Program-made: the position numbers and the translations under genes | Assembly (NCBI GenBank): GCA_021324915.1 | Contig: JAJPIC010000014.1 | Coordinates: forward strand, 1 to 63,779 | Source of the DNA: Beijerinckiaceae bacterium | GTDB lineage: Bacteria > Pseudomonadota > Alphaproteobacteria > Rhizobiales > Beijerinckiaceae | Direction: 5' to 3' | DNA length: 63,779 bases | Notes under the pieces: model-generated | Seen by the model: only the letters and a program-made list of their open reading frames with translations | The model's database searches: none | Told to the model about the DNA's origin: nothing | Shown here: piece after piece, positions 8,162 through 16,513 of the stretch | Layout of the letters: each line of letters opens with the position of its first letter | Position numbering within the stretch: the first letter of the stretch is position 1

Positions 8162-9211
8162 CTACGCCGGCTTGGCGAGGCCGACGAGTTTCGGGCGCGC
8201 ATCCCGGCGCATTTGCGCCACGCGGATATTTTCGAAGAATTGCCGGGCGCTTTCCTTCCAGGTGAACTTGGTCGCGTGGCTGCGGCAGCTCTCCCGCGAT
8301 ATGCCGAGCGCGCGCAAAGCGGCCTGGCGCAGATCGGGCGCGAGCACGCCGGTGCCCGAATCGCCGATCACGTCGAGCGGGCCGGTGACCGGAAAGGCCG
8401 CGACCGGCAGGCCCGAGGCGAGCGCCTCGAGCAGGACGATGCCGAACGTATCCGTAAGGCTCGGGAAGACAAAGACGTCGGCCGAAGAATAAACTTTCGC
8501 CAGACCCTCGCCGCAGAGCGCGCCAAGGAAATGCACCTGCGGATAGGCGGCGGCAAGGCGCGTCTGCAGCGGTCCGTTGCCGACGACGACTTTCGAGCCG
8601 GGCAGATCGAGCCGCAGGAAGGCCTCGACGTTCTTCTCGACGGCGAGCCGGCCGACGAAGAGGAAGATCGGGCGGGGCAGGTCGAGCACATCCTCGGAGC
8701 GCGGCCGGAACAAAGTCTCATCGACGCCGCGCGACCAACGCATCAGATTGCGGAAGCCGCGCCCGGCCAGCACACGTTCGAGGCTTGCCGAGCTCACCAT
8801 CGTGCCCGCCGCCGCATTATGGAAGCGGCGCAGCACGGCGTAGGTAAAAGGGATGGGCACCGGGAGACGCGCCGCGAGATATTCGGGAAAGCGCGTGTGA
8901 TAGCTCGTCGTGAACGGGCGCCGCTCGCGCAGGCAGGCGCGCCGGGCGGCAAGACCGATCGGTCCTTCGGTGGCGATATGGACGAAGTCCGGCGCGAAAT
9001 CGGCGATACCGCCGGCGATCTTGCGATGATTCGTCAGCGCTAGGCGGATTTCGCCATAGCCGGGCAAAGGCATTGTCCAGAAATCGGAAGGGGTGAGAAA
9101 GCGCACCTCCATGTCGAAACTTGCGGCATGGGCGGCGATATTTTCAAGCGAGCGCACGACGCCATTGATCTGCGGTCCCCAAGCGTCGGTCGCGATGAGA
9201 AGTTTGGTCAC
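8162..9211 (-). CDS. Glycosyltransferase family 4 (GT-B fold)
   Basis: The 349-residue protein has the two-domain GT-B layout. The N-terminal half begins LLIATDAWGPQINGVVRSLE, a donor-domain pattern of GDP-mannose or UDP-sugar dependent alpha-glycosyltransferases. The C-terminal half has FVGRLAVEKNVEAFL, VVGNGPLQ and the family 4 motif DVFVFPSLTDTFGIVLLEALASG, whose ExFGxxxxE-like glutamates hold the nucleotide sugar. It likely transfers a sugar to a membrane lipid or surface glycan at the cytoplasmic face of the inner membrane. It overlaps the upstream LpxH-like gene by 4 bp (ATGA), so both are co-translated, which supports an envelope lipid role. The acceptor is unknown. Confidence 0.87.
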   Translation of the reverse strand: MTKLLIATDAWGPQINGVVRSLENIAAHAASFDMEVRFLTPSDFWTMPLPGYGEIRLALTNHRKIAGGIADFAPDFVHIATEGPIGLAARRACLRERRPFTTSYHTRFPEYLAARLPVPIPFTYAVLRRFHNAAAGTMVSSASLERVLAGRGFRNLMRWSRGVDETLFRPRSEDVLDLPRPIFLFVGRLAVEKNVEAFLRLDLPGSKVVVGNGPLQTRLAAAYPQVHFLGALCGEGLAKVYSSADVFVFPSLTDTFGIVLLEALASGLPVAAFPVTGPLDVIGDSGTGVLAPDLRQAALRALGISRESCRSHATKFTWKESARQFFENIRVAQMRRDARPKLVGLAKPA

Positions 9212-10026
9212 GCCGCCTTTGCCTCATGCCTTTGCGGCGATGCATCAATGGCAGCCTCCGCCCGCCGGCGCACTTCCTCGCTCCAGCGGACGATTTCGAA
9301 AGTCCCGTCGAAATGTTCGACCAAGGCCGTGCAGCTCTCCACCCAATCGCCGGTATTCATATAGCGGATTCCATAATCGTCGTGAATAACGGCGTGGTGG
9401 ATATGGCCGCAAATGATGCCCTCGACCTCGCGACGCTTGGCTTCGTGCGCGAGCGCCTCCTCGAACCGGCCGATGTGGTTGACGGCGGTCTTCACCTTCA
9501 ACTTCGCCCAGGAGGAAAGCGACCAATAGGCGAGGCCGAGCCGCCGCCGCAGCGCATTGACATAGGTGTTGATGCCGAGCGCCAGCGTATAGGCGCCGTC
9601 GCCGAGAAGGGCGAGCCAGGGTGCGTGACGGACGACGAGGTCGAATTGGTCGCCGTGCATCACAAGATAGCGCTTGCCGTCGGCGGCTTCGTGGACGGCC
9701 GTGTCCATCACGTCTATGCCGCCAAAATTATGCCCGACGTAGTCGCGCATGAATTCGTCGTGGTTGCCGGGGATATAAATGATCCGCGCGCCCTTGTGGA
9801 CGCGTTTCAGCAATTTCTGCACGACGGTGTTGTGCGATTGCGGCCAGAACCAGCCGGACTTGAGCCGCCAGCCGTCGACGACATCCCCGACGAGATAAAT
9901 CGTATCGACATCGTAATGCCTGAGGAAATCAAGCAGAAGATGCGCCTGGCAGCCTCTTGTTCCCAAATGTAGATCGGAAAGGAAAAGGGTGCGAACGGCG
10001 ATCGGATCGAAATCTTTCTTTGCCAA
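9208..10026 (-). CDS. LpxH-like UDP-2,3-diacylglucosamine diphosphatase family metallophosphoesterase
   Basis: The protein carries the full calcineurin-like metal site in order: LFLSDLHLGTRG, YLVGDVVDGW, IPGNHDEFM, VMHGDQFD and CGHIHH. This arrangement is that of the LpxH/YbbF group, which hydrolyses UDP-2,3-diacylglucosamine in lipid A synthesis, though many alphaproteobacteria use LpxI for that step and this paralogue may act on another UDP-linked lipid. The frame is open far upstream through palindromic repeats, so those residues are not real. I place the start at TTG 10026 because GGGGAA lies 8 bases before it; TTG 10041 is an alternative. It forms an operon with the glycosyltransferase. 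Confidence 0.82.
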   Translation of the reverse strand: MAKKDFDPIAVRTLFLSDLHLGTRGCQAHLLLDFLRHYDVDTIYLVGDVVDGWRLKSGWFWPQSHNTVVQKLLKRVHKGARIIYIPGNHDEFMRDYVGHNFGGIDVMDTAVHEAADGKRYLVMHGDQFDLVVRHAPWLALLGDGAYTLALGINTYVNALRRRLGLAYWSLSSWAKLKVKTAVNHIGRFEEALAHEAKRREVEGIICGHIHHAVIHDDYGIRYMNTGDWVESCTALVEHFDGTFEIVRWSEEVRRRAEAAIDASPQRHEAKAA

Positions 10027-10132
10027 GGCAGAGTTCCCCAATGGGCCGTCCGCTACATGGCCGAGTCGGGTGGCAGTTTCATGACAGGGGCCGCCCCGTT
10101 TCCTCCTTTGGGTGGAAAGGGTTAGGGTGATT

Positions 10133-10242
10133 CCCCTCTCCCCGCAAGCGGGGAGAGAGTTGGGTTGAGGGGCAAGAAAGCCCCGGCGACGCAGAACGCC
10201 TCCCCTCTCCCCGCAAGCGGGGAGAGGGTTAGGGTGAGGGGC
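10133..10242 (-). repeat. Family B palindromic repeats, pair on the left of DUF559
   Basis: Two copies (10133-10172 and 10202-10242) each have the stem CCTCTCCCCGC AA GCGGGGAGAGG followed by GTTAGGGTGAGGGGC. The orientation is opposite to the copies at 10615-10731. The right copy ends 17 bp before the DUF559 start codon. Confidence 0.88.
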
Positions 10243-10259
10243 GGGGAGCTTTTTCACGC

Positions 10260-10628
10260 ATGCGCGGCTTACGCATTCCAGAAACGAGGCGCGCCCGGCA
10301 ATTGCGGCGGAACCAGACCTCCGCCGAAGAGCAGCTTTGGCGTGCGCTTCGCGGGCGGAAGTTGAATGGGTTCAAGTTCGTTCGCCAATTGCCGCTCGGG
10401 CCCTATTTCGCCGATTTCGTCTGCCGCGAGCAAAAGCTCGTGGTGGAAGTCGACGGCGCGACGCACGGCAGCGATGCGGAGGTCTCGCGGGATGAGCGGA
10501 GATCTGCTTATTTGGCCGGTCTAGGCTATCGCGTCGTGCGCATTACGAACGCTGAAATATTCGGAGGGATTGAGAACGTCGTCGAGGCAATCCTCGCTGC
10601 ACTCGAATCTCCCAGCCCCTCACCCTAG
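10260..10628 (+). CDS. DUF559 endonuclease-like protein
   Basis: The 122-residue protein contains the DUF559 fold, related to very-short-patch-repair and restriction endonucleases: RRNQTSAEEQLWRALRGRK, then YFADFVCREQKLVVEVDG with the D-x(n)-E-V-D catalytic-type acidic residues, and GYRVVRITNAEIF at the end. Cellular function is unknown for this family. The gene is bracketed by inverted pairs of family B repeats. Its last residues (ESPSPSP) and its TAG stop are encoded by the first bases of the right-hand repeat, so gene and repeat are physically joined. The ribosome site GGGGAG lies 10 bases before the ATG, just after the left repeat. Confidence 0.88.
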   Translation: MRGLRIPETRRARQLRRNQTSAEEQLWRALRGRKLNGFKFVRQLPLGPYFADFVCREQKLVVEVDGATHGSDAEVSRDERRSAYLAGLGYRVVRITNAEIFGGIENVVEAILAALESPSPSP

Positions 10629-10731
10629 CCTAGCCCTCTCCCCGCGAGCGGGGAGAGGGGGAGGCGTTCCAACGTCCCCGAAGCTCCCAGCCCCTCACCC
10701 TAACCCTCTCCCCGTAAAACGGGGAGAGGGG
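10615..10731 (+). repeat. Family B palindromic repeats, pair on the right of DUF559
   Basis: Two copies (about 10615-10662 and 10690-10731) read GCCCCTCACCCTAACCCTC and then a CCCCG(n)CGGGG stem. They are inverted relative to the left pair. The first copy supplies the stop codon of the DUF559 gene at 10626-10628. The second copy has TAAAA in place of CAAG in its loop. Confidence 0.88.
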
Positions 10732-10736
10732 AGCCC

Positions 10737-10771
10737 AAAACAAAAGCGCCGGGCGAAACCGCCCGGCGCTT
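10737..10771 (-). terminator. Rho-independent terminator of the porin gene
   Basis: A perfect 12-bp stem AAGCGCCGGGCG with a 4-base loop is followed, on the minus strand, by TTTTGTTTT. It starts 25 bp after the porin stop codon. Confidence 0.88.
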
Positions 10772-10795
10772 ACTGAAGGAAGGCTTAAGTTCGGC

Positions 10796-12343
10796 TTAGA
10801 AGAACCAAGCCGTGCCGAGCCAGAGATCGTCTTCGTTGGTCTGGAAGCCGGCCCAGTTGGTGTCCCAGGTATGGCCGAATTCGGCCTGCAGGGCCATCCA
10901 GGGAGTCAGCTGATAACGAACGAAGCCGATGATGCTTTCGTTGTCCTTCACCAAGCTGGGCGCCGTGCCGACAGCCCATTCCGCCGAGGTCGGATCCAGC
11001 GCGCTCACGCCCCAGCTCGCGCCGAAGGTGAACTTATCCCAGGTGTAAGAACCCTGGACGTATCCGCCCAAGCTGGTGCGTGGATTTCCGAAGTCGTCGA
11101 AGCTATTCAAGAAGATACCGGTCGTGCCGAGGCCTTTGCCGTAGTAGCCGTAAGCCACGAAGCTGAAGCCGGCGATATCCAACTTGCCGAAGCCGTCGAC
11201 GCCCCAGCTGTTGGTCGTATTGCCATTCGGAACGAACAGGTTGCTGCTCGTAGCCGTATCCTGCTTATGCTGCTGCCACAAGCCGTCGGCCGACAAGGTC
11301 AGGTTGGTGCCACCGCCGAGCGTGCCCTTCCACTTGACCTGGCCCTGAACCATCGGGAGCTCGTTGCCGGTCTGCGTGGTCGGAATGAAGATGCCGCCCG
11401 TCGCATCCAGCGGCGTGAAAGCGCCGATCGATGCCGTGAAGCCGTTGAAGTCCGGCGTCGTATAGGTCACCTGCGGGATCCAGTCCGCATAGACATAGCC
11501 AATGCCGATGCGGCCCAGTGTCGTGTTATGCGGCGCATTGGTCGCGAGCGGCGAACCCATGCCGAGCAGGGTCAGGTCGTTCAGGATCGCGTCCGAGCCG
11601 AAGAGGCCGAGGTCGCGACCGATCTTGACCGTGCCGAACGTCGGCGTGCCGACGGTGCCGAAAACCTGGCGGAGATCGATGCCGGGCGTACCGAGGGCTT
11701 CTGGGAAACCGGGTCCATTGGCATTGGCCGCGTTCGGCGTCACGTTATTGCCGCCCGTGTAGGCGCCGATCGTGAAGCCGAGATCATAACCCATCTGGTT
11801 GGTCGCGATCGAGAGCACGATGGCGCTCGGCAGCAGGCCCGCCTGGATGGCATTGTAAGGCTGGTTCGGGCTCGCCGTGACGAGGCCGCCATGGATCACG
11901 TGCGATCCCAGCTGATTGCCGCTGTTGTAAGCCTCGAAAGTCTCATCGGCGCCGAAGACGAGGTCGCCGGAGATCTTCACGTCGATCGCGCCGACTTCAC
12001 CTTCCTTGGTCACCATGCCCGGAATGTGGAAGCCGATGCCCTTGTTGAGGCGGGTGAGATATTGGTCGTCCGGCACCATGACGACACCGTTCTTCGTCAC
12101 AACACGGTGCATCATCGGGCCATTATTGCGCGCCATCGTCGCCTTCTCGGCTTCGTGGCGGGCTTTCAGCTTGGTGAACTCGCCCTTCGTAAGAACGCCC
12201 TTCGCAACCAACTGGTTGAGAAGGTCGTCGGTGACGTCTGCGCGGGCTTGCCCCACCGCCAGTACGCTCACCGCTGCCGCCGCGATGACGACCATCCGCG
12301 CGTGGCGGCCGCTGCAGCGAGAACCGGATGGAATCTTTAGCAT
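10796..12343 (-). CDS. Outer-membrane porin (beta-barrel)
   Basis: The 515-residue protein has a basic N-terminus and signal peptide ending VGQARA at about residue 32. A short helical segment follows (DDLLNQLVAKGVLTKGEFTK), and then long alternating strands with many Gly, Asn, Thr and aromatic residues. It ends WLGTAWFF, the terminal phenylalanine signature of Bam-assembled barrels. It should form a diffusion channel in the outer membrane; the solute is unknown. The start at 12343 has GGGGGA seven bases upstream. A strong terminator follows, so it is transcribed alone, as expected for an abundant porin. The specific porin family was not identified with certainty. Confidence 0.85.
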   Translation of the reverse strand: MLKIPSGSRCSGRHARMVVIAAAAVSVLAVGQARADVTDDLLNQLVAKGVLTKGEFTKLKARHEAEKATMARNNGPMMHRVVTKNGVVMVPDDQYLTRLNKGIGFHIPGMVTKEGEVGAIDVKISGDLVFGADETFEAYNSGNQLGSHVIHGGLVTASPNQPYNAIQAGLLPSAIVLSIATNQMGYDLGFTIGAYTGGNNVTPNAANANGPGFPEALGTPGIDLRQVFGTVGTPTFGTVKIGRDLGLFGSDAILNDLTLLGMGSPLATNAPHNTTLGRIGIGYVYADWIPQVTYTTPDFNGFTASIGAFTPLDATGGIFIPTTQTGNELPMVQGQVKWKGTLGGGTNLTLSADGLWQQHKQDTATSSNLFVPNGNTTNSWGVDGFGKLDIAGFSFVAYGYYGKGLGTTGIFLNSFDDFGNPRTSLGGYVQGSYTWDKFTFGASWGVSALDPTSAEWAVGTAPSLVKDNESIIGFVRYQLTPWMALQAEFGHTWDTNWAGFQTNEDDLWLGTAWFF

Positions 12344-12362
12344 CAACGTCCCCCTTAGTGAT

Positions 12363-12391
12363 GTTATGAGTCGTGCGTATTCCAGGCACAA
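12363..12391 (-). promoter_or_regulatory. Possible sigma-70-type promoter of the porin gene
   Basis: On the minus strand TTGTGC is separated by 17 bases from CATAAC, about 20 bp upstream of the porin start codon. Each box matches four of six consensus positions. The rest of the 390-bp gap 12344-12734 shows no gene or clear structure. Confidence 0.35.
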
Positions 12392-12734
12392 TCCTAGAGA
12401 TTTTCCCGCTCCGGTCGATAGCTTGTTCGTTTTCCGGCGAATTTCCGGCGTGCATGTGACAAATTGGATACAGGAATTGAAGCGCATTCGCGCCGGTTGC
12501 AACGCGCAATCTCGCAAGCAAAAACAAATCGATGGATGAATTGCGCCGCGTGTGGACAAATGCAGGCGACGCATCGATGCAGCGGCGAGATCACGTGCTC
12601 ATCCCGCGTGTGAATCATGTGAGACAGCAGGACGAGAACGCGAGAATCCGATGCATGGGGACAAGCATCGCGCATGCGTACGCACTTATAGGGGCGCCCC
12701 TCACCCGATTCGAGAGAGAGCGAAGTGTCGGAAG

Positions 12735-13145
12735 TTATAGTCCGCGCGGTCCTGCGGACGGAGCCGGGCGCGGCGGCGGCGAGCCATGCGGGACATTGTA
12801 GGAGGGCGGCGCGGCGCCGCCGGGAGCCGCCGAATAGGGCATCAGATTCTGCTGATACATTTCAAGGCAGGTCAGCATTTCCACATAGCTTTGGCTCGGC
12901 AATTGCGGCGCGCAGCTGCGCCGGTCGGAGGCCTTGAATCCCGACCATTTTTTCACGAGCTGATCCTTCGCCTCTTTCTCGTCCAGCATGCAGTTTTTAA
13001 ACGTCTGCTGCGGATCGTCGGTCGCCCCGTAATTCTGGGCCTGCCGGCAGGATTTTGCGACATCCAAATCGGGAACCTGATCGGCATGCGCCGGAGCGAA
13101 GCAAAAAATCGGCGCAGTCAGGATGATGAGCTTCAGGGCGCGCAC
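12735..13145 (-). CDS. Small periplasmic protein of unknown function, proline-rich tail
   Basis: The product has about 136 residues: a signal peptide ending FAPAHA, a middle part with four spaced cysteines (KSCRQ, FKNCML, RRSCAP, MLTCLE) likely forming two disulfides, and a Pro/Ser/Gly-rich tail. GTG at 13145 is chosen because GGAG lies at a good distance; GTG at 13154 is too close to that site. The disulfide pattern and signal peptide point to the periplasm. It resembles uncharacterised Hyphomicrobiales proteins, but I cannot name a family. It is divergent from the lytic transglycosylase gene. Confidence 0.65.
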   Translation of the reverse strand: MRALKLIILTAPIFCFAPAHADQVPDLDVAKSCRQAQNYGATDDPQQTFKNCMLDEKEAKDQLVKKWSGFKASDRRSCAPQLPSQSYVEMLTCLEMYQQNLMPYSAAPGGAAPPSYNVPHGSPPPRPAPSAGPRGL

Positions 13146-13274
13146 GAGAGCCACTCCATGCTGGATGCGATCTCACCTACATCGGTTTTTGTCGCAACGG
13201 AAGCGACCGTTCTGGGATAGGCGGGCGGCTCGATCTATCTTAGCTTGGCGAGCGCGTGGAGAGAGGGAGGTTTC

Positions 13275-14090
13275 ATGCACAGGATTTATCTTTTCGCTTT
13301 CGTTTTTTTGCTCGCCGGCCTCGCGCCGGCTGCTGCCGGGGCGGCCACCTGCCGCGATCCGGCCGGATTCGACGCCTGGCTCGGCGACATCAAACAGGAA
13401 GCCGCGGCGGCCGGCATTCCGCAGAATGCGATCGAAGAGGGCCTCTCCGGCGTCACCTATGATCCTTCCGTCATCGCGCGCGATCACGGCCAAGCCGTAT
13501 TCCATCAATCGTTCGAGGAATTCGCCGGCCGCATGGTGAATTCCTATCGGCTCACCAAAGGTGCGAGCCTGATGCATCGTTATGCCGACACCCTCTCGCG
13601 CATCGAGCAGCAATATGGGGTGCCGGGCGCGGTGGTCGTCGCGATCTGGGGCCTCGAGACGGACTTCGGCGCGGTGACCGGAAATTTCCCGACGATTCGT
13701 TCCCTTGCTACGCTCGCTTATGACTGCCGCCGCTCGGATAAATTCAAAGCCGAGCTCTTCGACGCCTTGCGCCTCGTCGCGCGCGGCGATCTCTCGCCCG
13801 AGCAAATGCGCGGCGCCTGGGCGGGAGAAATAGGCCAGACTCAATTCACGCCCTCCGCCTATCTCAAGTTCGGCGTCGACTTCGACGGCGGCGGCCGCGT
13901 CGACCTCATTCACGATGTGCCGGACGTGCTCGCCTCGACCGCCAATTTCTTGAAGGGCTATGGCTGGCAGCGCGGCGCCGGCTGGCAGCCGGGCGAGCCG
14001 AACTTCGCCGTCATCCAGCAATGGAACAAGGCCGACGTCTATGCGCGCACGATCGCCCTTCTTGCCGAGAAGTTGAGCCAAAGAGGATAG
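13275..14090 (+). CDS. Lytic murein transglycosylase, MltB family
   Basis: The 271-residue protein has a signal peptide (MHRIYLFAFVFLLAGLAPAAAG) and an MltB-type catalytic domain. VVAIWGLETDFG contains the catalytic glutamate, and GEIGQTQFTPSAYLKFGVDFDGG is the glycan-binding block. The enzyme cleaves peptidoglycan strands with formation of 1,6-anhydro-muramic ends in the periplasm. It lacks the C-terminal peptidoglycan-binding domain found in longer members. The start at 13275 follows GAGGGAGG by 5 bases. A 30-residue membrane microprotein follows 56 bp downstream on the same strand. Confidence 0.88.
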   Translation: MHRIYLFAFVFLLAGLAPAAAGAATCRDPAGFDAWLGDIKQEAAAAGIPQNAIEEGLSGVTYDPSVIARDHGQAVFHQSFEEFAGRMVNSYRLTKGASLMHRYADTLSRIEQQYGVPGAVVVAIWGLETDFGAVTGNFPTIRSLATLAYDCRRSDKFKAELFDALRLVARGDLSPEQMRGAWAGEIGQTQFTPSAYLKFGVDFDGGGRVDLIHDVPDVLASTANFLKGYGWQRGAGWQPGEPNFAVIQQWNKADVYARTIALLAEKLSQRG

Positions 14091-14146
14091 GCAATCCGTT
14101 AACGAGTTGTTAGCCGGCCAGGCACATGCTGGGCAGGGAGATCGCC

Positions 14147-14239
14147 ATGCTGCTTGCTCTTTTCTGCCTTGCCTGTGCCGCGCTCGTTCTGGCCCGTCGT
14201 CCAAAGCCGGTGCGCGCGACCCGCCGCATCAAACGCTGA
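14147..14239 (+). CDS. 30-residue putative membrane microprotein
   Basis: ATG at 14147 is preceded by AGGGAG at 7 bases. The product has one hydrophobic span (MLLALFCLACAALVLA) followed by a strongly basic tail (RRPKPVRATRRIKR). This is the usual look of small inner-membrane proteins with a cytoplasmic basic end. It follows the lytic transglycosylase closely on the same strand and could share its transcript. No homologue is known to me. The case rests on the ribosome site and the membrane-plus-basic composition. Confidence 0.5.
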   Translation: MLLALFCLACAALVLARRPKPVRATRRIKR

Positions 14240-14262
14240 ATTTCGATTTTCAGCGCTCGTTT

Positions 14263-14368
14263 GCCGGACGAGCCTGCGAACAGGCGCAGATCCGGCCAGT
14301 TACGCGGGAAACGCAGTTTTGATGTTTTTGGATCGCGGCTCGAACCGGTGGGTTCGGCCGGGAAACTG
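14263..14368 (+). repeat. Family A composite element (type-2 then type-1 hairpin)
   Basis: The type-2 hairpin at about 14263-14299 has the inner stem GCCTG/CAGGC and outer stem GCCGGA/TCCGGC. The type-1 hairpin at about 14329-14368 has the inner stem CGAACC/GGTTCG. Both stems differ from those in the 171-bp array but stay paired. The element lies in the convergent gap between the microprotein and the response regulator. Confidence 0.8.
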
Positions 14369-14372
14369 GAAC

Positions 14373-14990
14373 CTACGCTTGCCGGTTCTGCAAAGAGAAG
14401 CGGATCAAATCCGTCGTGCGTTCGAGGCCGAGCTTTTCCTTGAGCCGGCTGCAGGAATTGGCCACCGTCTTATAGGCGATGCCGAACGTATTGGCGATCT
14501 CGAGCAGGCTCTTGCCCTCGCCGAGCAGCCGCAGGATCTCCATCTCGCGATTGCTGAGCTTTTGTAGGGGATCTTCCTCGCCGGACGCGGAGAAGACGAG
14601 CTCGTTGGCGGCGTCGCGATCGACATAGCGCTGTCCTGCCGCTACGCGCTTGACGGCGGTCACGAGCTCGTCCGCCGGCGCGCTCTTGCTGACATAGCCC
14701 GAGGCACCCCCGCGCAGCGCGCGCGCGACATAGCCGGCTTCCGAATACATCGTGAACATCACGATTCGCGTGGTCTTGTTCTCGTTCTTCAACCGCTGCA
14801 GGAGTTCGAGCCCGCTGCTGCCGTTGAGGTTGATGTCGAGTACGACGATATCGGGCGAATCCGAGCGCAGCTTGGAAAGACCTTGCTGCGCGCTTCCGGC
14901 TTCGACGACTTCCGCGCCGGGAATCGTGCCGAGCAGCCGGCGCACGCCCTCGCGCACAATGCCATGATCGTCGATCACCAAGATCTTCAT
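14373..14990 (-). CDS. NarL/LuxR-family response regulator
   Basis: The 205-residue protein has a receiver domain with acidic pocket (IDDHG at 6-10), phospho-acceptor Asp52 in IVVLDINLNG and the conserved lysine in GYVSKSAP. A C-terminal LuxR-type helix-turn-helix follows (LSNREMEILRLLGEGKSLLE and IAYKTVANSCSRLKEKLGL). Phosphorylation by the partner kinase should switch DNA binding. Its start overlaps the stop of the kinase gene by 4 bp, so the two form a two-component operon. The signal and target genes are not visible from this region. Confidence 0.92.
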   Translation of the reverse strand: MKILVIDDHGIVREGVRRLLGTIPGAEVVEAGSAQQGLSKLRSDSPDIVVLDINLNGSSGLELLQRLKNENKTTRIVMFTMYSEAGYVARALRGGASGYVSKSAPADELVTAVKRVAAGQRYVDRDAANELVFSASGEEDPLQKLSNREMEILRLLGEGKSLLEIANTFGIAYKTVANSCSRLKEKLGLERTTDLIRFSLQNRQA

Positions 14991-16426
14991 TGCGCGGCAA
15001 TCCCTTCCATGGCCGGGAATGAATCGGCCTCGCTCGGCACGGGCAGGCGCGCCGTGACCACGACGCCCGGCCGGTCGCGCCTATTCTCGACGACCAGCGT
15101 GCCGCCGAGCAGGGCGGCGCGTTCCTTCATGCCGATAAGACCGAAGCCACCCGTCGCAACGCCCGGGCCGAGGCCGCCGCCGTCATCGAGCACCCGCGCG
15201 ACGAGGACGTCATGATAGGTTTCCTCGATCAGCACTTCGATACGCGAAGGTTTGGTGTGCTTGACCGCGTTGCTCAGGCTCTCGCGGATGATGCTGTAGA
15301 GCGCGCTGTCGATGCGCGAGCCCCAGCTCTTGTCCGGACATTCGCAGCTGAAGACGATTTCGGGGCGACGGCTCTTCCAGTAGGAGATCAGGTTTTCGAT
15401 CGCATTGGCAAGGCTCAGCGCATGCAGGCCCGAGGGCCGCAGCTGACCGAGCAGCGCCTTGACGTTGCGCTTCATATCGACGACGGCGCTGCGGATCGCA
15501 TTGGCGCGCTCGACGAGCGCATCGACATCCCGCGTCTGCGCGAGCTCCTTGATGGTCATCGCATCGACATCGACGGAAAACAAAAGCGGGCTGACGTCGT
15601 CGTGCAAATTGCGAGCGAGCTCGATCCGCTCTTCCTCCTGGACGGTCTCCAGCTGTTCGTGCAGGCGATGATTGCGGCGCTCCATTTCGGAGAGCCGTAT
15701 GGCCATTTCGTTGAAGCCGCTGGAGAGCCGGGTGAGTTCGCGCGGGAAGAAGGGGGCAACGCGGGTGCGGTAATCGCCGTTGCCGATGCGGGCGAAAGCG
15801 AACGTCAGGTCTTCGAGCGGCTTCAAGGCCCGGCCGAGCGTGAAATAGAGCACGATGACGATCAGGCTGAAGAATACCGCCAGGATCGAAAGCGGCAGGG
15901 CGGCTTCGCTCCAGACGTCGGCGACCTCGTTGCGGGCATCCGATTCGAGCATCAAAATGCCGAGATTCTTGAAGGCCGGCGGCAATTGCACGGCTTCGAC
16001 GAGCGGCGGCCCGGAGAGGAGATTGAGCAGGAATTCGGGAGCCGGGCGCTCCGGCGGCTGAAGATAGGAATAAAGCGCGAGACTATTGTCGGGATTGAAG
16101 AGAACGGCGCGCAAATTGCGGTCGCCGTTGAAATCCGCGACGAGCAATTCGAGCCGCCGCCGCGGGAGGGCAACTTCCTCCGCATCGTCCACCGCGTTGT
16201 CGACAATGCGCAGACCGACCATCATGGCGCCGCGCATGTCGGCGCGCACCTTCTGGAGCGCGTGCCAATAGACGAGGACCGCGCCGAGCGTGAGCGTCGC
16301 GAGAAGGATGAACGCGATCGACCGGACGAGCAGCAGACGCAGAGACAAGTCTGACCCCGATATTCCGGACCCTTGCGGGCCGTCTCGAAGAGCCGCCAAG
16401 CTCCCGCAAACGAGCCGCTTGCGCAA
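14987..16426 (-). CDS. UhpB/NarX-type sensor histidine kinase
   Basis: The protein has a transmembrane helix near the N-terminus, a periplasmic sensor region of about 120 residues, a second helix (LPLSILAVFFSLIVIVLYFTL), a HAMP linker and a HisKA_3 phosphoacceptor block ERIELARNLHDDVSPLL. It ends in an ATPase domain with ESLSNAVKHT and DDGGGLG. It autophosphorylates and passes phosphate to the overlapping NarL-type regulator. The first start in frame is TTG at 16426; TTG at 16348, with GGGG just upstream, is equally plausible and would shorten the cytoplasmic end by 26 residues. The ligand is unknown. Confidence 0.88.
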   Translation of the reverse strand: MRKRLVCGSLAALRDGPQGSGISGSDLSLRLLLVRSIAFILLATLTLGAVLVYWHALQKVRADMRGAMMVGLRIVDNAVDDAEEVALPRRRLELLVADFNGDRNLRAVLFNPDNSLALYSYLQPPERPAPEFLLNLLSGPPLVEAVQLPPAFKNLGILMLESDARNEVADVWSEAALPLSILAVFFSLIVIVLYFTLGRALKPLEDLTFAFARIGNGDYRTRVAPFFPRELTRLSSGFNEMAIRLSEMERRNHRLHEQLETVQEEERIELARNLHDDVSPLLFSVDVDAMTIKELAQTRDVDALVERANAIRSAVVDMKRNVKALLGQLRPSGLHALSLANAIENLISYWKSRRPEIVFSCECPDKSWGSRIDSALYSIIRESLSNAVKHTKPSRIEVLIEETYHDVLVARVLDDGGGLGPGVATGGFGLIGMKERAALLGGTLVVENRRDRPGVVVTARLPVPSEADSFPAMEGIAAQ

Positions 16427-16513
16427 CAGAATTCGGAGCGCCTTATAGCAGGTTAAGGCGCCGGAGGTCTTCCGAATTCGTCGACAAAGGTGAAGCCGAG
16501 GCTTACGGCCGTC

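Noticed and set aside
7518-9043. Long open frames on the plus strand across the hairpin array (up to 500 codons)
   Set aside because: They run through tandem repeats and antisense to the glycosyltransferase, have no family match and arise from GC-rich repeat sequence.
10027-10257. N-terminal extension of the LpxH-like protein
   Set aside because: The translated stretch (NPLPACGERG-type) comes from family B repeats, and a TTG start with a GGGGAA site at 10026 fits the family length.
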